Below are positions 26,644 to 34,237 of a DNA stretch of 64,000 nt, one piece after another. The DNA lies in NCBI RefSeq assembly GCF_039822625.1, contig NZ_JBDLLG010000001.1, positions 339,829-403,828 on the forward strand. Direction: 5' to 3'. The notes below the pieces were generated by a model. The model saw only the letters and a program-made list of their open reading frames with translations. It searched no databases and had not been told where the DNA came from. This DNA comes from Marinimicrobium locisalis (lineage in GTDB: Bacteria > Pseudomonadota > Gammaproteobacteria > Pseudomonadales > Cellvibrionaceae). The position numbers and the translations under genes were made by a program. Position 1 is the stretch's first letter. Each line of letters starts with the position of its first letter.

Positions 26644-27459
26644 GTGGCGGATGCCCACACAGTGCATCACCCGTTGTTTCTGATGGTGGCCGGTGAGCGC
26701 CTGCTGTGTAATGGGGCCGGCGAATTGCGTTTGCTCGGCGAAGCCGAAGCCCGAGAGCGTGCACCTCGGGCTGAATCGGATTTTCTCGGGCGCTGGCGGG
26801 ATCGGCCGGTTTACGCCCAACAGCTCAACCGCCCCGAAGACCTTGTGCCGCCAGAGGGCGATGCATCGGAACAGTGGCTGGAGCTACGGGCCCAGATGGG
26901 GCAAATTGACGACTCCCTGTTCGCGCTGGGTGGTAGCGCCCTGCAGTGGGCGCGCTGGAGAATTGACCATCGTTATTGCGGCCGCTGCGGTGCGCCGACC
27001 CAACCCATCCCCGGGGAACCCGCGCACGTCTGTTCCCGGTGCGAGCTACGCTTCTACCCCCGGCTCTCTCCCTGCATGATTACCTTAATCACCCGCGGTG
27101 ATCACTGCCTGCTCGCCCGTCATGCCCGTTCGCGCAAGGCATTTCATACCGCTTTGGCCGGGTTTGTGGAAATTGGTGAACGGGTGGAGGATACCGTCCA
27201 CCGGGAAATCTACGAGGAGGTGGGCCTGAGCGTGCGCGAGCCGCGCTATTTTGGCAGTCAGCCTTGGCCGTTTCCGGGGCAACTGATGCTGGGTTTTCAC
27301 GCCGAATACGCCTCCGGAGAGATTCAGGTGGATGAAGACGAAATCCTGGAGGCCGACTGGTGGCGGTACGACCGCTTGCCCATGGTGCCTCCGCCGGAGA
27401 CCCTGGCAGGGCAGCTGATTGCGCATTTTATCGCACATCAGCACAATAAGAGCTCGTAA
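26644..27459 (+). CDS. nudC: NADH pyrophosphatase / RNA decapping hydrolase NudC
   Basis: 271 residues from GTG 26644, one base after the fimL stop (in-frame GTG at 26662 also possible). A zinc ribbon is seen in YCGRCGAPTQPIPG and VCSRCELRFYPRLSP. The Nudix box GFVEIGERVEDTVHREIYEE fits the GX5EX7REUXEEXGU pattern. The family motif SQPWPFPxS appears as SQPWPFPGQ, with the final serine replaced. It hydrolyses NAD(H) and NAD-capped RNA. Confidence 0.93.
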   Translation: MADAHTVHHPLFLMVAGERLLCNGAGELRLLGEAEARERAPRAESDFLGRWRDRPVYAQQLNRPEDLVPPEGDASEQWLELRAQMGQIDDSLFALGGSALQWARWRIDHRYCGRCGAPTQPIPGEPAHVCSRCELRFYPRLSPCMITLITRGDHCLLARHARSRKAFHTALAGFVEIGERVEDTVHREIYEEVGLSVREPRYFGSQPWPFPGQLMLGFHAEYASGEIQVDEDEILEADWWRYDRLPMVPPPETLAGQLIAHFIAHQHNKSS

Positions 27460-27477
27460 GAGAGGATAGGGAAGGGC

Positions 27478-28131
27478 ATGTTCTATACACTACTATCGGT
27501 TTTTATCGTGCTGGCCGGGTTAATACTGGTTTATGCCGCCCTGCGCCTGTTGATTAAACGAAATTGGCTGATGGGGTTCCTCCGGGGCTTCTTCGGGCTG
27601 GGATTAATCGTGATCGCGCTGTCCCTGGCATTGATTGCCTTCGATGTGTTCAGCTATCGTCAGCTCTCAAAGGAAGAGCCAGTCGCCACACTGAGCTTTG
27701 AGCGCCTGGGGGAACAATTGTTCGAGGCCACATTGGTTCACAACAGCGGCCGCGAAGAGACTTTTGAGCTACGCGGTGACCAATGGCAGCTTGACGCCAG
27801 AATCATTAAGTGGCGCGGCGTTATGGGCGGCCTGGGCATCAAGCCCGGCTACCGCCTAGATCGTATCAGCGGCCGATACTACGCCCTGAGTGAAGAGCGC
27901 GCGGCCGAGCGGACCGTCTATGCGCTGGAGCAGGACGGGTGGGGCCCCGACGTTTGGGCCTGGGCCAACCAGCATCCGGGTTGGCTCCCGGTTGTAGACG
28001 CCCGCTACGGTAGCGCGACGTTCGTGCCCATGGCGGACAAGGCACTGTTTGAAGTCCGCCTGTCCTCCAGCGGTCTACTCGCCCGTCCGCTGAACGAACC
28101 GGCCCGTCAGGCGGTCTCGTACTGGGAGTAG
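27478..28131 (+). CDS. Membrane protein of unknown function downstream of nudC
   Basis: 217 residues. Two membrane segments near the N terminus (about 3-25 and 33-58) flank a short basic loop, followed by a soluble domain of about 150 residues with several Trp residues (DQWQLDARIIKWRG, DGWGPDVWAWANQH). No motif was recognised; Pseudomonas has a similarly placed gene after nudC. It starts 18 bases after nudC in the same direction, so they are likely co-transcribed. Confidence 0.7.
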   Translation: MFYTLLSVFIVLAGLILVYAALRLLIKRNWLMGFLRGFFGLGLIVIALSLALIAFDVFSYRQLSKEEPVATLSFERLGEQLFEATLVHNSGREETFELRGDQWQLDARIIKWRGVMGGLGIKPGYRLDRISGRYYALSEERAAERTVYALEQDGWGPDVWAWANQHPGWLPVVDARYGSATFVPMADKALFEVRLSSSGLLARPLNEPARQAVSYWE

Positions 28132-28201
28132 GGCCAGCACTGGGCTGGTTTTGGTTCTTATATGACACGCGACATCAAATGCATAGCAACGGAGTAGAGT
28201 T

Positions 28202-29263
28202 TTGGAATTTCTCATTGATATCGGTTTGTTCCTCGCCAAGGCGGTGATTATCGTGGTAGCCATCGGTATGGTGATCGGTTTGATCGCGGCCGCCGGCGCC
28301 AAAGGCAAGAAAAAGCTTGAGAAAGGGCACATCGAAGCCACGAAGCTGAATGATCGCTTCAAGCACATGACCGATGCCCTCAAGCACGCGGCCCTGGACA
28401 ATGCCGAGCGCAAGGCCGAAGCGAAAGCCAAAAAGAAGCGTGAAAAGGCCGAACAGGCGCAAAAGAAAAAGGCGCTAAAATCCCGGGGCGGGGAAGCAGA
28501 CACGGAGCAAAAGCGCGTTTACGTGCTCGATTTTAACGGCGACATTAAAGCTTCGGCGACGGAGAATCTACGCGAGGAAATCAGCGCCGTCCTCAGCCTG
28601 GCGCGCTCCACCGATGAGGTGGTGGTCAAACTCGAAAGCGGTGGCGGGCTGGTTCACAGTTACGGCTTGGCCTCTAGCCAGTTGGCCCGTATTCGGGACC
28701 GCCATATCCCTCTCACCGTATGCGTGGACAAGGTGGCCGCCAGCGGTGGCTATATGATGGCCTGCGTGGCGGACCGCATTCTGGCGGCGCCTTTCGCGGT
28801 GTTGGGCTCGATCGGGGTGGTGGCGCAGCTGCCGAATTTCCACCGTTTGCTGAAGAAGAGCAACATTGATTTTGAGATGTTTACCGCTGGAGAATACAAG
28901 CGTACCGTAACCATGTTTGGTGAGAATACGAAGCAGGGACGGGAGAAGTTTGTCCAGGATTTGGAGGATACGCATCTGTTGTTTAAGGAGTTTGTGTCGG
29001 AGCATCGTCCGCAGGTGGATATCGGTAAGGTGGCCACGGGTGAGATTTGGTTCGGCCGCCGGGCGCAGGAGGTGAAGCTGGTGGATGAGTTGAAGACCAG
29101 TGATGAGTATCTTTTGTCGCAGGCGGATAAGGCGGATATCTTTGAGGTAAGGTACGTTCAGAAGAAGTCGCTGCAGGAGAAGTTTGGTGTGGCGGCAGAA
29201 GGCGCGGTGGATCGTTTATTGTTGCGCTGGTGGCAGCGGTCTAATAATCAGCGTTGGTTTTGA
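28202..29263 (+). CDS. sohB: Probable inner-membrane protease SohB (S49 family)
   Basis: 353 residues from a TTG start (MEFLIDIGLFLAKAVIIVVA, membrane anchor about 8-30). A charged Lys/Ala/Glu-rich stretch at about 40-95 precedes the S49 protease domain. The catalytic serine is S181 in DKVAASGGYMMACVAD, with LGSIGVVAQLPNF after it and the TGEIWFGRRAQEVKLVDEL block near the C terminus. Codons in the last ~340 bp become almost exclusively G- or T-ending (see findings). Confidence 0.92.
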   Translation: MEFLIDIGLFLAKAVIIVVAIGMVIGLIAAAGAKGKKKLEKGHIEATKLNDRFKHMTDALKHAALDNAERKAEAKAKKKREKAEQAQKKKALKSRGGEADTEQKRVYVLDFNGDIKASATENLREEISAVLSLARSTDEVVVKLESGGGLVHSYGLASSQLARIRDRHIPLTVCVDKVAASGGYMMACVADRILAAPFAVLGSIGVVAQLPNFHRLLKKSNIDFEMFTAGEYKRTVTMFGENTKQGREKFVQDLEDTHLLFKEFVSEHRPQVDIGKVATGEIWFGRRAQEVKLVDELKTSDEYLLSQADKADIFEVRYVQKKSLQEKFGVAAEGAVDRLLLRWWQRSNNQRWF

Positions 29264-29287
29264 GAATTCTGAGTGTTTTTTGAGTCC

Positions 29288-29399
29288 GGTCTTGGGGTGG
29301 GTGTACCGGTTGGAGACTCTCTGAGGCATGGATGCCGATGAGAAGCCTACAGGGATGTATTCACGGCGGGTCTCCAACCGGTACACCCACCCCAAGACC
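29288..29399. repeat. Palindromic element 1: private 30-bp inverted arms around a 52-bp conserved core
   Basis: Arms 29288-29317 and 29370-29399 are perfect 30-bp reverse complements. The core (29318-29369) has four blocks: TCTCTGA; a 23-nt block at 29325-29347 containing the hairpin GGCATGGATGCC; the hairpin TACAGGGATGTA (29348-29359); and TTCACGGCGG. The same blocks occur in the element at 29454-29613, but the arms are unrelated except for the innermost GAC/GTC. There is no open reading frame or transposase. Confidence 0.9.
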
Positions 29400-29453
29400 T
29401 CCGTGCCACAAGTGAGTTGCATTGATTCTAACCAAGTTGTTTGCTGGCACTGA

Positions 29454-29613
29454 GGCGATGGAGGGGGTAAGTTCTTCGGGGACTCTCTGACGCCTACAAG
29501 GATGTAGGTGCTAGGGCGACGCAAGGAGCTAAAGCCGCGGCATGGATGCCGATGAGAAGCCCCCATGGATGGGTTCACGGCGGGTCCCCGAAGAACTTAC
29601 CCCCTCCATCGCC
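29454..29613. repeat. Palindromic element 2: private 30-bp inverted arms around a 100-bp core
   Basis: Arms 29454-29483 and 29584-29613 are perfect 30-bp reverse complements with a sequence different from element 1. The core repeats TCTCTGA (29484-29490), the 23-nt block (29539-29561), a hairpin now reading CCCATGGATGGG (29562-29573), and TTCACGGCGG. A 48-nt insertion (29491-29538) follows the first block and contains another GGATG-centred hairpin, CCTACAAGGATGTAGG. The 54 bp between the two elements show no feature. Confidence 0.9.
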
Positions 29614-29653
29614 GGAACGATACAATCACACCGGTCTAATTGAGGTTCCCAAG

Positions 29654-30307
29654 ATGTTCTTCGGAAGCAGAAAGCTGGAAATGCCTACACGGGAACAGGC
29701 GCTGCCCGGTCGGGACGAGCCTATGAAACTCGAAGGTGAGCAGGCCAAACACTTCGTCAAAGGCACCCCGATGGTACCTCCATTCCCCGAGGGGCTAGAA
29801 CAAATCGTCGTCGGCATGGGCTGCTTCTGGGGCGCCGAACGCTGCTTCTGGACACTGCCCGGGGTCTACACCACCGCCGTGGGCTACGCCGCCGGCTATA
29901 CCCCCAACCCCACCTACGAAGAAGTCTGCTCCGGCTACACCGGACACAACGAAGTCGTACTCATCGTATTCGACCCCAAAGTCGCCCCCCTCGAAACGAT
30001 TCTGAAAACCTTCTGGGAAAATCATAATCCCACCCAAGGCATGCAACAAGGAAACGACAGGGGCACCCAATACCGCTCAGGCATCTACGCCTACGGCGAA
30101 AAACAACTGGACGCCGCTGAAGCCTCGCGAGATCGCTACCAAGCCGCGCTGCAAAAAGCGGGTAGGGGACAAATAACCACCGAAATCCTGGAAGCTGGAC
30201 CGTTTTACTACGCCGAACCCTATCACCAGCAATACCTGGCCAAGAATCCCGGCGGCTATTGTGGGCTGGGCGGAACTGGAGTGCCATGCCCCGGGGGCTT
30301 CGCCTAA
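29654..30307 (+). CDS. msrA: Peptide-methionine (S)-S-oxide reductase MsrA
   Basis: 217 residues from ATG 29654 (MFFGSRKLEMPTREQALPG), the long E. coli-like form. The active-site motif GCFWGAERCFW holds the nucleophilic cysteine; GYAAGYTPNPTYEEVCSGYTGH and the C-terminal GGYCGLGGTGVPCPG with resolving cysteines follow. It repairs oxidised methionine. Codon use is unusual: between 29880 and 30240 third positions are mostly C or A and G is scarce, the mirror of the sohB end across the palindromic pair. Confidence 0.94.
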   Translation: MFFGSRKLEMPTREQALPGRDEPMKLEGEQAKHFVKGTPMVPPFPEGLEQIVVGMGCFWGAERCFWTLPGVYTTAVGYAAGYTPNPTYEEVCSGYTGHNEVVLIVFDPKVAPLETILKTFWENHNPTQGMQQGNDRGTQYRSGIYAYGEKQLDAAEASRDRYQAALQKAGRGQITTEILEAGPFYYAEPYHQQYLAKNPGGYCGLGGTGVPCPGGFA

Positions 30308-30324
30308 AAAGCCGCTGCCCATAA

Positions 30325-30356
30325 AAAACGCCGACCTGTTCTGGGCCGACGTTTTA
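30325..30356. terminator. Possible terminator between msrA and the thioredoxin-like gene
   Basis: AAAACG (30325-30330) pairs with CGTTTT (30350-30355) around an imperfect GC-rich inner stem. The convergent genes make a bidirectional terminator plausible, but the stem has mismatches. Confidence 0.4.
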
Positions 30357-30379
30357 TTGGTTTTAAGCACAAAATCAGT

Positions 30380-30715
30380 TTAGAGAAAATCCAGATCCGG
30401 GTTGTCCTTCATAATCTCCTTCAGCTCATCCGACTCGTGAGTGTCCTGCTCCAACACCTCCCGCACAAACTTCAGATAAACCGTGTAAATCTCCGGCGGC
30501 TGGCCTTCACGTTCCACTACGAAAAAGGGGGCCCGGTTGACGTTGTGCTCGCGTGCCAATTGAAGACCGGGGCTTTCCGGGTCCCGCTCATCCGCGACCA
30601 CCACCTCATTGATGCGATCCATATAGCCGGACGATTCCAGTTTTTCCAGAACATCCGCGCACTTGGCGCAGGGTGAGCCGTCTTTCAGGATTTTCTTAAC
30701 CAGCGTGATGGTCAT
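30380..30715 (-). CDS. Thioredoxin-fold (glutaredoxin-like) protein
   Basis: 111 residues with a CPxC-like redox motif near the start (DGSPCAKCADVLEKLESSG) and a cis-proline-type segment NRAPFFVVE, consistent with a thioredoxin fold. A similar small gene sits beside cysH in Pseudomonas. It lies 33 bp downstream of cysH on the same strand, so it may support reduction of CysH or belong to sulfur assimilation. Substrate unknown. Confidence 0.75.
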   Translation of the reverse strand: MTITLVKKILKDGSPCAKCADVLEKLESSGYMDRINEVVVADERDPESPGLQLAREHNVNRAPFFVVEREGQPPEIYTVYLKFVREVLEQDTHESDELKEIMKDNPDLDFL

Positions 30716-30748
30716 AACCTTTCCTCACTGCGTGCCAGTACATCTGGG

Positions 30749-31492
30749 CTATTTCCGGATATTGGCTCCGTGCAAGCCGCATTCCTTCTTGGTGGCTTCT
30801 TCCCACCACCAACGGCCTTCCCGCTCGTGCTGCCCTGGGCCAATCGGCCGGGTGCAGGGCTCGCAACCAATGGAGACGTAGCCGTGATCATGAAGCTCGT
30901 TGTAGGGAATTCCCATGGCTCGAATATAGTCCCAGACTTGCTCGGAACTCCAGTTGGCCAAGGGGTTGAATTTCACCAGTCGGTCGCCGGGACGGGCGAA
31001 CACCTTGTCGTCCTGAATGACCGGGATGCCCATGCGCGTGCCGGGGCTCTGGTCTTTACGCTGGCCGGTAATCCAGGCATCCACTTCCAGGAGCTTTTTG
31101 CGCAGCGGACCTATTTTTCGAATGCCACAGCACTCTTGGTGCCCGTCGCGGTAAAAGCTGAATAGGCCCTTCTTGCGAACCATCTCGCGCAAGGCCTCAG
31201 GGTCGGGGGAGAGGATGTCGATATCGACGCCGTAATGGTCTCGCACCCGCTCGATGAAACGGTAAGTTTCGGCGTGGAGGCGGCCGGTATCCAGGACGAA
31301 CACTTTGATATCCGGGCGAATTTGGTGGGCCATATGGACCAACACCACGTCTTCGGCACCACTAAAGGACACTACGATGTTGTCAAACTCGCTCAAGGCG
31401 AACTCGATGACCTTTTGGGGAGAGGCCTTTTGCAGTTCGTCGTCTAAATCGACGGTATTGAGTAGTTCACTCGTCATTGATTCTTCCATCAT
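30749..31492 (-). CDS. cysH: Adenylyl-sulfate (APS)/PAPS reductase, iron-sulfur type
   Basis: 247 residues. The PP-loop is in VVSFSGAEDVVLVHMA; the 4Fe-4S ligands are the cysteine pairs in GHQECCGIRK and SIGCEPCTRP; the catalytic C-terminal cysteine is in KKECGLHG. The four Fe-S cysteines indicate the cluster-containing class that usually takes APS, as in P. aeruginosa. It reduces activated sulfate to sulfite in the cytosol. Start ATG at 31492; an in-frame ATG follows directly and another four codons later. Confidence 0.93.
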   Translation of the reverse strand: MMEESMTSELLNTVDLDDELQKASPQKVIEFALSEFDNIVVSFSGAEDVVLVHMAHQIRPDIKVFVLDTGRLHAETYRFIERVRDHYGVDIDILSPDPEALREMVRKKGLFSFYRDGHQECCGIRKIGPLRKKLLEVDAWITGQRKDQSPGTRMGIPVIQDDKVFARPGDRLVKFNPLANWSSEQVWDYIRAMGIPYNELHDHGYVSIGCEPCTRPIGPGQHEREGRWWWEEATKKECGLHGANIRK

Positions 31493-31942
31493 TGAATTGG
31501 CTCATCACGGGCTGAGAAGAATACCAGAGCGATGATTAAGTTCCTAATACCCAAACTTTATGAGGTTATAGCGCTGTTTTAGGGGACTTGGAGAGCCTTG
31601 TTGAAGTGAAATATTACAACCGTGAAACAGTGCGTGAAAAATAAGCGTTTTGAGCGTTTTATGCACAGCATATAGTGTCTGTTTGCTCTAATGTGCCCAT
31701 ATATTGATGAAAAATTCGTCAGTTTGGCGGTATTTCAGCTAAAAAAGACTATTTTTTGAGCATTTAAACTTTGGCTCTAAGTTCTTTTGGGTATATGTTC
31801 CACGTGAAAACCGCTTCCCTTCAGGGTCGCTGGTGCCTCGAAGCCCGAGGCCCTCCTTGGTTGCGTTTGGTAGGGGAAACCGGTAAATTTCCCCATTTTT
31901 CGGGCCGTGGGCCCGATCCGAATATGTGACTTGGGGGTAAGT
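31493..31942. other. 450-bp AT-rich intergenic region between cysH and thrH
   Basis: Noticeably AT-richer than its surroundings and without a plausible gene. It holds a candidate promoter on the plus strand (TTGAGC 31650, TATAGT 31671), a parS-like word at 31796, and three consecutive hairpins at 31835-31916, one of which looks like a terminator. This suggests a structured thrH leader or a small RNA. Confidence 0.5.
31873..31900 (+). terminator. Terminator-like hairpin about 43 bp upstream of thrH
   Basis: GGGGAAA (31873-31879) and TTTCCCC (31888-31894) pair perfectly over an eight-base loop, followed by ATTTTT. There is no plus-strand gene before it, so it would end a leader or small RNA. 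It is flanked by hairpins at 31835-31851 (GCCTCG/CGAGGC) and 31900-31916 (TCGGGCC/GGCCCGA). Confidence 0.5.
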
Positions 31943-32560
31943 GTGGAAATAGCCTGTCTCGACCTGGAAGGGGTCCTGGTGCCTGAAATCTGGATTGAAT
32001 TTGCCAAGGTAACCGGCATTGAAGAGTTGAAGGCCACTACCCGCGACATCCCGGACTACGATGTGCTGATGAGACAGCGCCTGCGTATTCTTGAGGAGAA
32101 CAACCTTGGCTTGAATGAGATCCAGGAGGTGATTGCAAAACTGAAGCCGCTGGAGGGGGCGCCCGAGTTTGTGGACTGGCTGCGCGAGCGCTTCCAGGTT
32201 GTAATCCTCTCGGACACCTTTTACGAGTTCTCCCAGCCGCTGATGCGTCAGTTGGGCTTCCCGACGCTACTCTGTCACCGGCTTCAGGTGAATGAGCAGG
32301 GCAAGGTGGTGGATTACACCCTGCGCCAAAAGGACCCCAAACGCCAATCCGTATTGGCCCTCAAGACGTTGTACTATCGGATTATTGCCGCCGGTGACTC
32401 CTACAATGACACCACCATGTTGGGCGAAGCCGATGCCGGCATCCTTTTCCACGCGCCCCAGAACGTGATCGATGAGTTTCCGCAGTTCCCGGCGGTGCAC
32501 AATTTCGAGGACCTGAAAAAAGCGTTTATCAAGGCCAGCAACCGCGATTTGACGCTTTAG
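31943..32560 (+). CDS. thrH: Bifunctional phosphoserine phosphatase / homoserine phosphotransferase ThrH
   Basis: 205 residues from GTG 31943 (MEIACLDLEGVLVPEIWIEF) preceded by GGGGG at a good distance. HAD motif I is DLEGVLVPE, motif II VILSDTFYEFS and motif III the lysine in RQKDPKRQS with AAGDSYNDTTML. Length equals the P. aeruginosa protein (205). It makes serine from phosphoserine and can transfer the phosphate to homoserine. The gene stands between cysH and pabB as in Pseudomonas. Confidence 0.94.
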   Translation: MEIACLDLEGVLVPEIWIEFAKVTGIEELKATTRDIPDYDVLMRQRLRILEENNLGLNEIQEVIAKLKPLEGAPEFVDWLRERFQVVILSDTFYEFSQPLMRQLGFPTLLCHRLQVNEQGKVVDYTLRQKDPKRQSVLALKTLYYRIIAAGDSYNDTTMLGEADAGILFHAPQNVIDEFPQFPAVHNFEDLKKAFIKASNRDLTL

Positions 32561-32569
32561 CGAAGGAAG

Positions 32570-32685
32570 AGGCCCGGCGCGAAGAAGGGCCTCCAGCTAA
32601 AAAGGGGCCTCCAGCTAAAAAGGGGCCTCTAGCTAAAAAGAGGCCTCCAGCGAACAAGAGGGCCTCCCGCGAAGAAGAGCCCCGG
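32570..32685. repeat. Seven-unit ~18-bp tandem repeat after thrH
   Basis: Units built on GGCCTCCAGCTAAAAAGG begin at 32571, 32588, 32606, 32624, 32642, 32661 and 32678 (spacing 17-19). The three central units are nearly identical and the outer ones degenerate. It starts about 10 bases after the thrH stop. One frame has no stop across all units and would encode a Lys/Pro/Ala-rich peptide, but no start codon lies in it. Confidence 0.85.
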
Positions 32686-32738
32686 GATCGGCGTACCGGG
32701 GCCATGCTAGCTATAAAGCTCGCCGTACACGCCGGTCT

Positions 32739-34157
32739 TTAGCCAAACGTGCGTTGCAGGGTTTCCATCAAAACCCTCACTTTATTCCAGCTCTCCTCGT
32801 ACTCATCCGCCGGTTCCGAGTCGGCCACAATCCCGCCGCCTCCCCAGCAGTGCAACCGATCACCATTGCCCACGAGGGTGCGAATGGCGATATTGGTGTC
32901 CATACCGCCGTCGGCGCTTAGGTAACCGAGGCTACCGCAGTATACCGAGCGACGGCTCGGCTCCAGTTCCTCAATGATCTCCATGGCCCGGATTTTGGGG
33001 GCGCCGGTAATTGAGCCCCCGGGGAAGCTGCCTTCCAGAAGGTCCAGCGCCGTGGCGCCGGGGCGTAAGTCGCCGGTGACCGTGCTGACAAGATGGTGAA
33101 CGTTGGCAAAGCTTTGCAGCTCGAACAGCTGTGGCACTTCCACCCGGTCGCAGGTCTTGCTCAGGTCGTTGCGCAGCAGATCGACAATCATCAGATTTTC
33201 CGCCCGGTTTTTGAGGCTTCTGGCCAACGCCTCTCCCTCGGCGCGATCTTCCTCCGGATCGGCGCGGCGGGGGGCCGTGCCCTTGATGGGCTTGGTTTCC
33301 GCCCGCCCTTCGCGCACGGACACAAAGCGTTCGGGGGAAAGGCTAATTACCGCCCCTCGGGGAAGCGACAAGTAGCCCGAGAACGGCGAGGGCAGGGCCT
33401 GGCGCAGGGCCAGAAAGCCCAATGCCAGGTTGCCCTTAAATTCCGCACTGAATCGTTGGGCAAAGTTTACCTGGTAGCAGTCACCCGCCTCGATGTAACG
33501 CTGAATATGCGCGAGACGCTCGAGATAAGTTTTTCTGGAAATTTCTGGATAAAAATCCTCTACTTTCAATAGGTTATGAGTGTTATCCAGAAACTGCTTC
33601 AAGGGGTCGGTGCCGTGCTGACCAAGCAGTTGGGCTTGCACTGGCTCGAGGTTTACCTCCGGCCGGCCCACCAGAAAGGCTTGCTCGGTGTGGTGGTCCT
33701 GCACGATGGCCCAATCGTAAAAGGCCAGCCAGAGATCCGGCAGGTCAATGTCCGCCTCGGCTTGACTCGGCAGTTGCTCCAGTCGGCGGGCCAGGTCGTA
33801 CCCAAAATAGCCAATGGCACCGGGAACGAAGGGCAGCCCGGGCGCCGAGCCGAGGGGCGGACGCTGCCAACGGCGGACAACGCTAAGCGGGTTATCCCCG
33901 CTAAGCTCCAGGGTCTCGCCGCTGGCTTCGACTCGGGTCTGCCGGCCTCGAGCGCTAATCTGGAAGCTCGGTTGGGCGGCGAGAATATCAAATCGGCCGT
34001 ACTGGCTGCCGGGGTGGCCGCTATCGAGCCAGGCCGGTGAGGGCGCCTCGGCCAATAAGGCGAACCAATGAGCGCTGTCCGTGTAATAGGGCAGAGGTAT
34101 AACCTGGGGGCTGGGCCGCATGGAAAAGAATCGGGACTCGTTGCGCAAAAGCGGCAT
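32739..34157 (-). CDS. pabB: Aminodeoxychorismate synthase component I
   Basis: 472 residues (ATG 34157; the in-frame ATG at 34121, giving MRPSPQVIPLPYY, fits family N termini better). The chorismate-binding domain carries KPIKGTAPRR, NLMIVDLLRNDLSK, SFPGGSITGAPKIRAMEIIEELE and GSLGYLSADGGMDTNIAIRT. With PabA it forms 4-amino-4-deoxychorismate for folate synthesis. It converges with thrH and is divergent from rimO. Confidence 0.93.
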   Translation of the reverse strand: MPLLRNESRFFSMRPSPQVIPLPYYTDSAHWFALLAEAPSPAWLDSGHPGSQYGRFDILAAQPSFQISARGRQTRVEASGETLELSGDNPLSVVRRWQRPPLGSAPGLPFVPGAIGYFGYDLARRLEQLPSQAEADIDLPDLWLAFYDWAIVQDHHTEQAFLVGRPEVNLEPVQAQLLGQHGTDPLKQFLDNTHNLLKVEDFYPEISRKTYLERLAHIQRYIEAGDCYQVNFAQRFSAEFKGNLALGFLALRQALPSPFSGYLSLPRGAVISLSPERFVSVREGRAETKPIKGTAPRRADPEEDRAEGEALARSLKNRAENLMIVDLLRNDLSKTCDRVEVPQLFELQSFANVHHLVSTVTGDLRPGATALDLLEGSFPGGSITGAPKIRAMEIIEELEPSRRSVYCGSLGYLSADGGMDTNIAIRTLVGNGDRLHCWGGGGIVADSEPADEYEESWNKVRVLMETLQRTFG

Positions 34158-34237
34158 TCTATCATGGGAACCCCATGCAAACCGCCGTATTAACGCCTAC
34201 AATAGCGCCCTTTTCTGCACCCCGAGAGCTACATCCT

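Noticed and set aside
29288..29613. Insertion sequence or MITE with conserved terminal repeats
   Set aside because: The ends differ between copies, there is no target-site duplication that I can see, and no transposase; reported as a new kind of repeat instead.
32570..32685. CRISPR-like array after thrH
   Set aside because: Units are head to tail with no spacers, only about 18 bp long, and no cas genes are present.
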